A stretch of DNA of 64,000 nucleotides from positions 101,721,001-101,785,000 of the forward strand of contig NC_060207.1 of NCBI RefSeq assembly GCF_021130785.1, in the 5' to 3' direction. Position numbers and translations under genes: made by a program. The DNA comes from Homalodisca vitripennis. Lineage: Eukaryota; Arthropoda; Insecta; Hemiptera; Cicadellidae. The notes under the pieces are model-generated. The model had not been told where the DNA came from, searched no databases, and worked only from the letters and a program-made list of their open reading frames with translations. Below, piece by piece: positions 43,100 to 54,182 of the stretch; position 1 is the first letter of the stretch, and each line of letters starts with the position of its first letter.

Positions 43100-44099
43100 G
43101 TGAATTACTTTTCTACCATAATTACTAATAAAAACCAATACTTAACCTTATTTGCTGATGACTCAAATTTAAAATTTTTCTGCAAAAACTCTTCAAGAAA
43201 CTAGAGCGGAATATAGCACAAAAATTGGCATTAGTTAACCAATTCCTAAAAACAAATAATCTGACTTTAAATATTGAAAAGACTAAATTTGTTGCCTTTG
43301 CTACAAAACAGAATGGAAATACTGACAAACCAAGGGTACTATATAATACGGATTTAGTTGAAGAAGTAAATACAACAAATTTTCTAGGGCTGAAAATTGA
43401 TAAGTTCCTTAGTTGGGACGACCATGTAAAACATGTAATAAGTAAAGTTAACTCAGGAATTTATGCACTTAGACAAATGAGATATCTATGTAATCACCAA
43501 ATGTTAAAATCAGTCTATCATGCACATGTTCAGTCTCACATATACTTTGGAATAAGTCTATATGGTTCAACATCAAAAAAAAACTTGGATAAACTACTTA
43601 AGCTACAGAAAAAAGGGATTCGTATTATGTTAAGTCTGAAAAATAATGATTCTGTGAAGGAATATTTTACAAAATTAGAACTTTTGACTGTATATGGAAT
43701 GTACATATATGAAACAATCTTAATTGTAAAAACTGATTCAATTGTAATTAATGACATACACCCTCACAACACCAGATGGAAAAATACTATAATAACAGAG
43801 CACCATCGACTTGAGTTATATAAAAAGAAACCAAATTACATTGGAAAAGTATTTTTAAGGCGTTTGCATGAAAATATTCTAAAGGAAAATGATATTAATA
43901 TTTTTAAAGCCAAATTAAAAAAGTATATTATAAGCCTTAGTTTATACTCGTTGGAGGAATTCATGTCATTAAAAAGACCAAACTAGCAAATATTTTTAGT
44001 AATAAGATTGGCCATATGTATGATGGCATTTTGACACTATTCTTGTACACTTGATGTATTCAAATGAATAAAGATATTTGATTGATTGATTGATTGATT
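43100..44099 (+). mobile_element. 5'-truncated LINE copy with (GATT)n tail
   Basis: The copy begins inside the RT core (YLTLFADDSNLKFF, 43139-43180), undergoes one frame change and is then open from 43225 to 43986, encoding the thumb and C-terminus (NFLGLKIDKFLSWDDHV, HVQSHIYFGISLYG, IISLSLYSLEEFMSL). AATAAAG follows, then five GATT units (44077-44099), the LINE tail. The surrounding sequence is minus-strand LINE, so this is an insertion. It cannot encode a working RT because the catalytic core is truncated. Confidence 0.75.
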
Positions 44100-44219
44100 T
44101 CCTTAGCTTTTTCAACAGACAGTTGATGTGGTGGTCCCATTTCAAATACTTATCAACATATAAACCCAGATATTTCCACTATACTATCCACTAACTCGAT
44201 ATTGGAACAGGTACACTTA
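44100..44219 (-). pseudogene. Thumb-region piece of the minus-strand host LINE
   Basis: On the minus strand it reads YKCTCSNIELVDSIVEISG and, one frame over, VDKYLKWDHHINCLLKKL, the motif that follows the RT core in this LINE group. At its 44219 end the frame continues from the segment beyond 49314 as if the DNA transposon between them were absent. Confidence 0.6.
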
Positions 44220-44221
44220 TA

Positions 44222-44687
44222 CAGGGGTGCTGAAAAGTCCCGGGACGGTCTAATAACTTTTGAACTAATTACAATATAAGAACCAAAATTTACATCAAGC
44301 TTTTGCTCATATAAAACTATTATTTTATGTATTTCCCCATGATATCCTGCTTATGGGGGATGTCCCGCTAGGGGTTGGTGAAAATTCTTAAATAGAAGCA
44401 TAGGTCGAGTCGTACATCAAATTAAAGCTCTTTTTAATAGAAACATTTTGGCGAAAATCTGACGTAAAACAGTTGACGCATTACAAAATGGCGGACACTC
44501 AAAGATTATAAAATACAGAATTTTTCAAATGCAAACATTCTGGTTGTTAGAGAAAACTGAGACACTTAATCTTTTATTTTACTTCAAATCACTTACCAAA
44601 ACAGTTATAACAAATGTTCAAAGTGTTTGCCTTCAGTTTGCTGACAATATCCCAATCGATTGTAGAACGCTGATATCGCATTGTTTA
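44222..44687. repeat. Left inverted arm of the transposon
   Basis: Reverse complement of 48852-49312, near-identical. The innermost part is antisense to the transposase C-terminus, ending at TTGTTTA, after which homology stops. Confidence 0.9.
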
Positions 44688-44694
44688 TCTGGAA

Positions 44695-47215
44695 ATTCCT
44701 TATCAGCAGGTAAGGTTATTACCTTCCTTATTAAAAATATTAAAAATTTATTGTGGGTCGGAGATGTAAATATAAATATTTTGGATTGTTATAATTTTAA
44801 AACAGCAACGTATGAATACAGTAGTTTTATGGCAATTAATGGTTTAGAAAACTGTTTGAATGAACCAACTAGAATAACTAATGAGTCAAAAACTTGTATA
44901 GATCATGTGTTTGTTAGGCTTTCTGATAAAGGTGTTGTAAATGTAGAAGCAAGTGTTAGGCATCTGGACATAACTGACCACTCACTCGTGCAAGTACAAG
45001 TGTGCGTACTCGCTGCCGCACTGATTACAAACGTTTGGAACAGTTGATAGACAACGCTGACTGGACACCGGTGTATGGTCGGCTTGATGCGTCATCTGCA
45101 TTCGATAAGTTTTTTGACGTATTGGAGATGTTCATAATTGAAAGTAAGGTTGAAGTTAAATCTAATTATTCATCTTTCACTAAAATCAAGCCTTGGATTA
45201 ATGATTACATTTGCATGAAAATAAAGAAAAGAAATCATCTATTTAAATTAGTAAAAAAGCACCCTCAAAATGTGGAATTAAAAAAATATTATTCAGCGTT
45301 TAGAAATAAGTTAAAAATAGATATTAAGGACCTCAAAAATAAATATTACAAATATCAATTTGAGCAAAGTAAAGGAAACTCGAAATCTACATGGAAATTA
45401 GTGAATAAATTAACAGGTCAAGGAAGAGAAAATGATTGTCAGATAAAAGTTCAAATTAATGATGATGATGTTGTTGATGAACCCTTTGTAGTAGCTAATG
45501 AATTTAACTCTTTCTTTTTGGATATAGTAAATCAAATAAATTTAAATTCACAAATCAGTAATAATTTCTTAAATCTGCCTTATAAAAACCAGTTTTTAAA
45601 TAGAATAGAAAGAAAGTCAATATATTTAGAACCAGTATTACCACAAGAGATTATACTTACAATTGATTCTATAAAAAACAACAGTGCTGCAGGTGTAGAT
45701 GGAATTAGTTCTGTCTTATTGAAGAAAATAAAAACTAAAATTATTGATGTTCTAACGTATATCATAAACTTAAGTTTTACTACTGGAGTTTTTCCAGAAA
45801 AACTTAAACTTGCTGTAGTGATACCTATATACAAGAATGGATCCAAAACACAATGTAACAGTTACAGGCCAATATCCTTGTTGTCATGTTTCTCCAAGGT
45901 ATTTGAGAAATTAATGAAAAAAAGAATAATAGGTTTTTTGCAAAATACAAACTTTTTTAGCTGCAACCAATTTGGATTTAGATCTGGGCTAAATACCGAG
46001 CATGCTTTAATTAATTTTATGACTGATGTACACAATGGTTTAAATGAAGGGAAGTGCGTGGGAGGATTATTTTTGGACATTAGGAAGGCATTTGATACGG
46101 TTAATCATAAAATTCTTCTGGACAAACTTAATTCGTGTGGTATTAGAGGTATTGTTCATAAATGGTTTGAAAGCTATCTTTTAAAGAGAAAACAATGTGT
46201 TAAAGTAAGTTCAGTTATGAGTAACTTGGGTGAGATAACAAGTGGTGTTCCGCAGGGTTCGGTATTGGGTGCACTATTGTTTATAATCTATATAAATGAT
46301 TTGTGCGGAGCTACATTTAAGGGTAACTTGACATCTTTTGCTGACGATACGGCATTGTCTTACAAAGGACTTGAGTGGAATACAGTAGAAATAGCAATGG
46401 AGGAAGATCTTAAAGCATTAAAGTGGTGGTTTTCAACTAATTGTATGGTCTTGAGTTCAGAAAAAACCAAATTTATTACTTTTACCTTAAAACAAAACCC
46501 AACTGTCTTCAAAAAAGTTAGATACATGTGTGTGTTCTGCCTTGAAAATAATTGTATGGGAACGTGTTTAAGAGATGAGTGCACATTTGTCAAATCCACA
46601 AATGAGATAAAATACTTGGGTGTTATATTAGAAAGTGATGTTTCTTGGAAAGCACACATAACTAAATTAAGGGCTAAATTAAACAACATAACAAGATATT
46701 TTTATTTTTTAAGGAACTTATGTGATATAGATGTTTTGCGTATGTTATATTTTTCATTGGTTCAAAGTCGTTTGGAATATGGAATCGTGATTTGGGGTAG
46801 TACTTATAAGACTTACTTAGACATAATATACATACAGCAAAAGCATATATTAAGATTGATGTGTCTTAAAAATAAATTTGAACATACAAGCCCGCTTTTT
46901 AAAACACTTAAAATTCTCAAACTTTATCATTTGTTTGCTTATAAGGTAATATGTTCATTTTACTCTAGGAGTGGTATCAATCCTCAACCAGCAAATAAGT
47001 ATAGAACAAAACTTAGAAACTGTAGCAATTTCATTGTTCCCAAACCAAACAATGCATACTTTACTAGAACTTACAACTTTATCGCGCCTCGCATGTTTAA
47101 TAAATTACCAGACAATATAAAAAATTCATCCACTAAATTCACTTTAAAAAAAAAATTAAATGGTTATCTTGTAGAAGTAAATAGTGTTGATTTTCTTTTT
47201 AATATACAGCAGTAA
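44695..47215 (+). pseudogene. LINE ORF2 (partial endonuclease plus full RT) with one frameshift
   Basis: The first part (44700-45000) has the endonuclease C-terminal half (NLLWVGDVNINILD; LNEPTRITNESKTCIDHVF; DITDHSLVQV). A one-frame shift near 45000 leads into a frame open to 47215 with the complete RT: GVDGISSVLLKK, NSYRPISLLSCFSKVFEKL, NQFGFRSGLNTE, GLFLDIRKAFDTVNHKIL, GVPQGSVLGALLFIIYINDL and the catalytic SFADDTALSY. The thumb reads EIKYLGVILESDVSWKAHI. The RT-containing part is otherwise intact (737 codons). It belongs to the CR1/Jockey-like group but differs clearly from the LINE at 20781 (different tail and sequence). Confidence 0.85.
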
Positions 47216-47709
47216 ACCTAATATAGTGACAAATGAGTAGTTTTTATGGTACAACTGACTACAGCCTGTATTTTCCCAAAATATTACAAAATAATAGATG
47301 CACAATGTCGGTGATTAATAATTATTTTTTATTAATTCTTTTTTACCGATTTTGTTTGTTTGTTGAAGTTTTTGCAAAGTTTAGGTATGGCAACAATTCA
47401 AGTAAAGTTGACCGTTTGTTTTTAAAGTTAGTATAATTTTTTTTCCTCTCTTTTAGCTGAGATTTTTTTTTTTTTGTTAATTTAAATTGTAGGAACCTCA
47501 AAACAGGCATTGCCTAAGAGGCCCTAGATTTCCTTTTATCCATATTTGTAAATTTTTAAATATAGTACGAGTATAATGTGTAGTTAAGTTTATAGGTAAG
47601 AACTCATTGGTTATATTAATTTTGTAAATAATTTACTGTTTTGTATAATACTGTACCATTGTATAAAAAAAAGGAAATAAATCTATTCTTATTCTTCTTA
47701 TTCTTATTC
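44695..47709 (+). mobile_element. 5'-truncated LINE inserted in the transposon
   Basis: The insertion is framed by a direct repeat TTATCTGGAA (44685-44694 and 47710-47719), a target duplication (one or two of its bases could belong to the tail). The 3' end is a run of TTCTTA-type units (47685-47709) after GGAAATAAATC. The 5' truncation falls inside the endonuclease domain. It split the transposon just inside its left arm. Confidence 0.85.
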
Positions 47710-47827
47710 TTATCTGGAAGGTAATCAGCTGGAGCAAACAAGACCAAAAAGACAACAATGAAATTGCCAGCTGACAGATACAGTTGTTTTATCAACTCAG
47801 TCACTTAGAAGTCTTTAAGCCCTAATT

Positions 47828-48934
47828 TTGCAAGTAGTTTCAGTAGTGCTAGTTTATTTTGCTATGGCGCTTTCCGAGAGAGAAAGAATAACTTTATTAA
47901 TGATGCGCGGGTTTGGTGACCGTATTAGATCATGTGATGAGGTAAGGCATCTGTTTAATGATACTTTTCCCAATATACCTCCAATTTCAAAATCTACTGT
48001 TGGAAGGACAATACAGCGGTTTGAACAGACAGGAAACATTGCAGATCTCCCTAGATCCGGAAGGCCCAAGACCGCGACCAATGAGGACAAAGCTTTAGAC
48101 GTTTTACAGTGTTTTGTTGAGAACCCACATGAATCGATTGTCTCAATAGCACAACAACAAGGAATTAGTCGATATTCAGTCTCAGATATTTTAAAAACTA
48201 ATAGTTACAAAGGATATAAAGCTAAATTGGTGCAGGAACTAAGCGAAGACGACTTTGATCGTAGAATCGAGTTTTGCGAAGTTATGATGAATAAAATCAA
48301 TGAAAACTTAGGATTTTTAGCAAACATTGTATTTACTGATGAGTCAACATTTTGCTTGAATGGAACAGTAAACCGCCACAACTGCCGCTATTGGAGCGAT
48401 ACAAACCCACATTGGATGATACAAACACATACTCAGCATCCAGAAAAGTTAAATGTTTGGGCCGGTATTGTGGGGCGGCATGTGGTAGGGCCATTCTTTG
48501 TAGAGGGAAATTTAAACTCTGCAGTGTATTTAGCATTACTCCAAAACCAGATAATTCCTGAAATTCAACGTGTTTCCGGTGATAATTTTGAAAATATCTG
48601 GTTTCAGCAAAATGGAGCCCCTCCACATTATGGCGTACATGTTAGACATTTTTTAGACAATGTCTTTCCACATAAGTGGATTGGTAGAAGGGGAACAATA
48701 GAATGGCCTGTCCGTTCTCCAGATTTGTCCCCTTTAGACTACTTCTTTTGGGGCTACCTCAAAGAAAAAGTGTTTAAAACAAAACCTCAAAATTTGGATG
48801 AGTTGAGAAACCGTATTGTAAGAGAAGCTCAGGGTGTTCCTGTCCAAGCTTTAAACAATGCGATATCAGCGTTCTACAATCGATTGGGATATTGTCAGCA
48901 AACTGAAGGCAAACACTTTGAACATTTGTTATAA
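47828..48934 (+). CDS. Tc1/mariner-like transposase with catalytic Asp changed to Asn
   Basis: The open frame is 368 codons; the better start is the ATG at 47864 (MALSERERITLLMM), giving 356 residues, because the preceding codons look like 5' UTR. Residues about 1-120 are two helix-turn-helix regions (NIPPISKSTVGRTIQRFEQT; SIAQQQGISRYSVSDILK). The nuclease has NIVFTDESTFCLNG (first Asp), then FQQNGAPPHYGVHV, and SPDLSPLDYFFWGYL (third Asp, 36 residues on). In the family the second block is QQDGAPPH; here the codon at 48611 is AAT (Asn), one transition from GAT, so the enzyme should be inactive. The last 28 codons lie within the right inverted arm. Confidence 0.85.
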   Translation: MQVVSVVLVYFAMALSERERITLLMMRGFGDRIRSCDEVRHLFNDTFPNIPPISKSTVGRTIQRFEQTGNIADLPRSGRPKTATNEDKALDVLQCFVENPHESIVSIAQQQGISRYSVSDILKTNSYKGYKAKLVQELSEDDFDRRIEFCEVMMNKINENLGFLANIVFTDESTFCLNGTVNRHNCRYWSDTNPHWMIQTHTQHPEKLNVWAGIVGRHVVGPFFVEGNLNSAVYLALLQNQIIPEIQRVSGDNFENIWFQQNGAPPHYGVHVRHFLDNVFPHKWIGRRGTIEWPVRSPDLSPLDYFFWGYLKEKVFKTKPQNLDELRNRIVREAQGVPVQALNNAISAFYNRLGYCQQTEGKHFEHLL

Positions 48935-49312
48935 CTGTTTTGGTAAGTGATTTGAAGTAAAATAAAAGATTAAGTGTCTCAGTTTTCTCTAACAACCAGA
49001 ATGTTTGCATTTGAAAAATTCTGTATTTTATAATCTTTGAGTGTCCGCCATTTTGTAATGCGTCAACTGTTTTACGTCAGATTTTCGCCAAAATGTTTCT
49101 ATTAAAAAGAGCTTTAATTTGATGTACGACTCGACCTATGCTTCTATTTAAGAATTTTCACCAACCCCTAGCGGGACATCCCCCATAAGCAGGATATCAT
49201 GGTGAAATACATAATAGTTTTATATAAGCAAAAGCTTGATGTAAATTTTGGTTCTTATATTGTAATTAGTTCAAAAGTTATTAGACCGTCCCGGGACTTT
49301 TCAGCACCCCTG
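48852..49312. repeat. Right inverted arm of the transposon
   Basis: Near-perfect reverse complement of 44222-44687. It contains the transposase stop codon, the 3' UTR with AATAAAAG and the outer terminal repeat. Confidence 0.9.
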
Positions 49313-49314
49313 TA

Positions 49315-52140
49315 TATACAACAATGTGAATGACAAACTAAGTTTAAATCATCTCTTGAATAATCTTTATCATTGGAATAATTAAATAAACAAGACATTT
49401 CGATTGTGAACATTGATTAGGAGTTTATTTTGAATTTGCCGCTCTCACACTGCACTCAGATCCTCACTAAGCCACATTTTTAGTGTCTCTGTTGAAAGCA
49501 CAGCACACCAAGGCGGTAACGTCGGCATATGTAAAAATTGATGCATCTAAAGGTAGTCTTAATAGGTTGTTTATATATATGAAAAAGATAACTGGACCAA
49601 GTATATGACCTTAAGCCGTTCCATTAAGGAGTTCTAAAGCTTCACTACATGATTTACCAATCTTTACTATCTGCCTTCTTTTAATACACAGAGACATTAG
49701 CCAGTCCAAGGCAGTACCATCTATGCCATTAACTTTTAATTTATTAGCCATTGTATGATTATCTAGAGTATTGAAAGCTTTCTGAAAATCAAGTTAAACT
49801 GCCAGTGAGTATTTATGCTGGTTTCTTGAAATGATGTTATACTCGAAATGTGTCTCTCAAGTGCCAAATCTGCCCCCTGCCCGACAGAAATCTGTATTGA
49901 CTAGTGTTAAACAGTCCAGCAACCTACTTTTAGTGATTGTTTCAAATATCTTTGCTACAGTATTGATGACTGAGATCGGCCGTTACAATGACACCTCTGA
50001 TGAGTCACAGAACCGTCCGTTGAGACTTTAGGACGGGTGTCACTGAAGCTATTTTGAAATCGTCTCGAACCAATCCTTGTGAAAAAGTTTTTCTATATAT
50101 ATATTACAAAGTAAAGGACAAAAAACAAATATTTTCTGTAATAATTATAATATTTATTCCGTCAATGCCACAGCTTGGTTTATTTTTCCTTTTAACTATG
50201 GTATTGAATACTTCATCATTAAAATCAAATTATGAGAAATGATAGTTGTACTCGGATTGGTCTTCAAGGAATAGCTCATATCCAAATTCTTGTTGATTTT
50301 AAACCCGATACAATATTTGCAAAATAGTCATTAAACTTATTGGCTATCATACGCTTATTGCCTTCTATTTCTAAAAGATTACCATCTATAATCAATTTAC
50401 TGAGTTTACTAGTTTTATTTTTTACTATTCTTTGTACAATTTTCCGATATTTCCTTGAATCACCATTTGCCTTATCAATCATAGTTGAAAAGTAATCAAT
50501 CTTTGCCGGTCTTACCCTCCTAGAGACAATATTGGAAGTGTTTATATTCGATTTTTATTGCCAAATTGTTACTATATTTAGTAAAAGTTCTAAATAAGTT
50601 ACTTTAATGATTTATTAAAGAGATAAGATCATCAGAAACCCAAGCATTTCGTTTTTTAGTTTTACTGGCAACTTTTTTCAAGTATGATGAGGCTTCCCGA
50701 CACTTAAAATATATTCTATAAAATTCTGCCAGACATTTGTTTACATCATCTTCATTGAAAACATTAGCCCCGTCAGCCAAACTTAACTGTCTACGTTATA
50801 GTCTTTTACTTTAATAGAACAATTCCTAATAGTAATATTACAGTGTAATTGGGGCAGTTCCAACTCTACAGCAAAATGGTCTGTTAAACTTAAAACTCTA
50901 CATTTAAACTCTATATTCTTAGAATTTCTTATGAACACATGATCAAAGAAGCAGTGTTGTTAAATATGGGAATGTTAACATAGCTTATAAATCCTTAGGA
51001 CGATAATAGATTTAAATAGTCCTCCTATAATAATAGTTGTGTTATGGGACAATCTTATAATATTTTCAATGACAGGTTGAAATAAAAATGTACAATTACA
51101 ATAGATAACATATAATGAAATGACCAAGAGTGTGTTATTATAGTTTACTGTGGATATGATAGTAATAATCTCAAGATGTGACAGCAAGATGAGGCAGTGA
51201 GTGCAGCGAAAGTCGCAGTATACTAGATAATGACCCCACCGACTTATCTAGTTGATCTTGCAGTATCAGGTCGTAATCAGGCAATTAATACTTCACCTCC
51301 TCTCCACACCTCTGTCAATACTATAATTTTATAGTGATATGATAATCCATTTAAATAAATCACTAGTTTATCAAAGTTCCTTTGCAAGCTATGAATATTG
51401 AAGTGAAATATCCCTAAACTACAGAGATCACTGAAATCTCTGCTCTTCATTAATGGCTCAGAGAAAGTTCTCAACTCCTAACAATTCACTTTACTCAGTC
51501 TATCGTTAATCCAAGGCTGATTAAATCTTGAAGGGAAGATATGTGAATTTTTTTTTATCTTGTTTGGACTTTCTAACAAATATTTTTCCCTCTGTAACCC
51601 AAACTAATTTGTAATTCATGTCTCTAAGTCTTTTGGCGTGATATAAAATATTTCTGTTGAATGCAGTGAGATGTTCATTTACATACACTCTAGTGGTCGG
51701 GATACCCCATACAAACGCAGTCGATTCAATCCTAGCTTTTTTGCAAATCTTCAGAAGCAGATCACGGTTTTGCTGATTTGAGAACTGGATAATTAAAGGT
51801 TTTAGAACTCTTTCATGTTTTGTCAGAATTCTGTGAATGGCTTGCACGTCCCTTTCAAAGTCAATAGATATACCCATTGAGTTTGTTAGTGTTTGGACAC
51901 TATCACACATTCTCTTGTTGGGTTGTTCAGGAACGCGATCAATTTGGACATTTCTATTCCAATTGTATTGTTCAAGTTGTACCAATTGAATCTTACACTC
52001 AGAAATTTCTTTTTTGAGGGATGAATTTTCAGCTGAAAGTCCACTTTGTGATTTTTCTAGAGTTTTTACTTTACCTACAAATTCACTAATCTTTCTCACA
52101 CTTATCTATTTTAGCTGAGAAGAAATTCATTGATTCAAAC
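49315..52140 (-). pseudogene. Decayed minus-strand LINE (ORF1, endonuclease, RT) hosting the nested elements
   Basis: Read on the minus strand, ORF1 lies at 52099-51521. It has a coiled coil (TLEKSQSGLSAENSSLKKEI), then a central RNA-binding-like region and the FP25K-like C-terminus (RVYVNEHLTAFNRNIL; KLVWVTEGKIFVRK). The endonuclease start follows (LGIFHFNIHSLQRNFDKL, near 51340-51405), then HNTTIIIGGLF near 51040. A pre-RT region is at 50482-50276 (NKFNDYFANIVSG). RT traces (VNGIDGTALDWLM, GHILGPVIFFIYI) are at about 49740-49570. The rest continues at 44100-44219 and 42690-43090. Frames are broken repeatedly downstream of ORF1; ORF1 itself is open for 192 codons. Confidence 0.75.
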
Positions 52141-52144
52141 ATCT

Positions 52145-52985
52145 TCTCACTGAATTCTTCTTCATAACTAAAAAATTAATCCTTGATGGTTGGTTCCATT
52201 TTTTGCAAAATTCGGCAAGCATTTGATTAGGTCTTTAGGTATTTTACCTTATACGTTACAAGTCTTACACTTCCAAGAGTCACGCCTAGCTTACCCCATT
52301 CAGTTCCATGTTGATTATAGAATGTCAGCACTATTAAAATGGAAATTCAAATCACATATCGAAAAAATAGCGTGGTAATTTGTACCAGAAAGCGGAACAT
52401 TGCACGTAGCACAATTGACTTATTCCGGTGTTGGCATGTAGAGGTGACACAGACAACACGTCTGGACTGCTTGTCTGCATGTGGAGGGAATTCAGCATCA
52501 CAGGAAAGACCTCCCAGAGTTGACTGACAATAGGGCCTCGATCTCCTCGCTACCTAACCATAGTAGCTTTTCATTGATCTCTTTTTGAAAACTGATAAGG
52601 ATGATGATTAAAAAAGTGATATATCTCTGTAGTTTGAATTTCAATTTCGGTATAAAATATATGTGAAAGATAAAAAGGGTTTGTTGTTGAGTTTTGTTTT
52701 TTTCTGCTGTAACCCCTAGGTTTAGTGCAAACCTTGTATTATGATAATTTTTTCAAAAAATTATAACAAAGTGTATATAAATGAGGACTAAAAGAGTTGT
52801 TGTATTGTTAATAAAGATGTTTCTTTGAAAAGCATATTAGCCTGAAATCATTTATGTTTTTTAAAAGCAACCTTTAAGATGGAAGATTTTGAATAATATA
52901 TAAGCGCCCCATGCAATAATCCTGAAATTAAAAACTGATCGAACATACACGTGGTAAGTCGATTTTATATAATTACTGTGAAAAA
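52145..52985. other. Unassigned stretch
   Basis: No domain or repeat that I can name. A translation on the plus strand near 52200-52530 is open in two short pieces without recognisable motifs. Confidence 0.3.
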
Positions 52986-52989
52986 TGTC

Positions 52990-53200
52990 ACTTAGCTATC
53001 TGATTGCAAAGATATATTCTTAGTCTGTTCTTTAAAAAACTCAACATACACTGTCCACTTTAATCTACAATCAAATAAAACGCTTAAATATTTATTTGAA
53101 TATACCCTATACATACTTTTGCAACCACATGTATTATTTAAATAATTTCCACAACTATGTACACCAAGGTCTTGAAGAGTTAAATACAATTTTTTCACTT
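52990..53200 (-). pseudogene. Small LINE RT thumb fragment, minus strand
   Basis: The translation contains CGNYLNNTCGCKSMYRV followed by NKYLSVLFDCRLKWTVYVEF, the CxC and 'KYLGV..D..LKW' motif of LINE RT C-terminal regions. Only about 200 bp are preserved, with no tail visible. Confidence 0.6.
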
Positions 53201-54080
53201 AAAGGAATTGGTACAAACTTAGTTTATGAATTGTTGGGTGACAAAATATTTTGCCAATATTGAAGCCATTAGTTTATATGCATGAGATCACTACAAGTTT
53301 TGACCACATATCATCCTATTTATTGCCCTGTGACATCTGCAGAGAGCGATTTATTAATTTGAACCCAAACTGATAGTAGCTTAGTATGTTTTCTTTTAAG
53401 AAATGTTAAGACTCTTCTATGTGCACCTGAAATGTGCGGATTGGGTAGGCCTACCAGTTTTTGTTCATTTGTCTTATGTGTATGTGTGTGTGTGTGTTTT
53501 ATGTAATTGATAATGTTTCTGATGAAGCTAATGCCGATTTATACCGAAATGCATAAGCGGTTTTTAACACTGGACTGTATGACAAGGTACGTTTCAGCCT
53601 ATAAATGTTGCAAGATTTGCGTCCTTTTGTGGCGGATTTAGAATTCAGCCATAATAATATGTTTTGAAAGGAAACCCATTTCAATGGTTTTCAGTTGATT
53701 CCTACTCGTTAATTTTTAAAATTTATTGCACTTTATATAAAACATTACATATAAAAAAATGTCTTACACAGTAGTGAGTACCAGTTATAGAATTATACCT
53801 TTAGTGTAAGTAGACGAATTAATTAACACACCTTTAGGATAAAATAAACAACTACTGAAATATTTACAAATTTATTTAGCAACATTTCAAAAACTTGTAA
53901 GAAAAAATAAATATAACGAATTTTTATAGCAAATTCACATCTAAGCATCTTGTAACTTACATAGCAATCTTCAGTATTTCTATAAAGTTCTAGAGATTCC
54001 AAGTGTGTCATCTTGTATATTATCTTAAAAAAACAATGTCAGGCACAAGGTATTATACAAGATCATAGATGATGTTATTT

Positions 54081-54182
54081 TTAAAATGAAGAACTGAACA
54101 CTAAATTTATAAACTGTTCATATTGGATTGTAGCAATGCCATCTTGATCAGTGTCAATCTGCCGGAACGAGCTTGTGATATT
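54081..54182 (-). CDS. PDCD6: PDCD6/ALG-2 exon 4 (last coding exon, EF-hand 5)
   Basis: On the minus strand, an acceptor (CATCCACAG) precedes a phase-0 exon reading NITSSFRQIDTDQDGIATIQ and then YEQFINLVFSSSF with a TAA stop. The DTDQDG loop and the terminal YEQF...VFS correspond to EF-hand 5 of ALG-2, the dimerisation hand. Compared with the family, IATIQ replaces the usual W-containing exit of the loop. The three-residue SSF ending is its own. Confidence 0.85.
   Translation of the reverse strand, partial: NITSSFRQIDTDQDGIATIQYEQFINLVFSSSF

Larger units (their letters stand above)
44222..49312 (+). mobile_element. TA-flanked Tc1/mariner-type transposon with 460-bp inverted arms, carrying a LINE
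   Basis: The left end CAGGGGTGCTGAAAAGTCCC and the right end are exact complements, each bordered by TA (44220-44221, 49313-49314), the target dinucleotide of this superfamily. The inverted arms are unusually long (44222-44687 and 48852-49312) and differ only by a few substitutions and one 5-base indel. They extend into the last 28 codons of the transposase, so the left arm carries an inverted copy of the gene's 3' end. Without the internal LINE the element would be 2,066 bp. The transposase gene lies at 47828-48934. Confidence 0.85.

Noticed and set aside
44529..44700. Apparent N-terminal coding region MQTFWLLEKTETL... fused to the LINE endonuclease
   Set aside because: It is antisense to the transposase 3' end/UTR in the inverted arm; the same peptide is read at 49010-48774 on the minus strand. 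The fusion to the LINE is an insertion junction.
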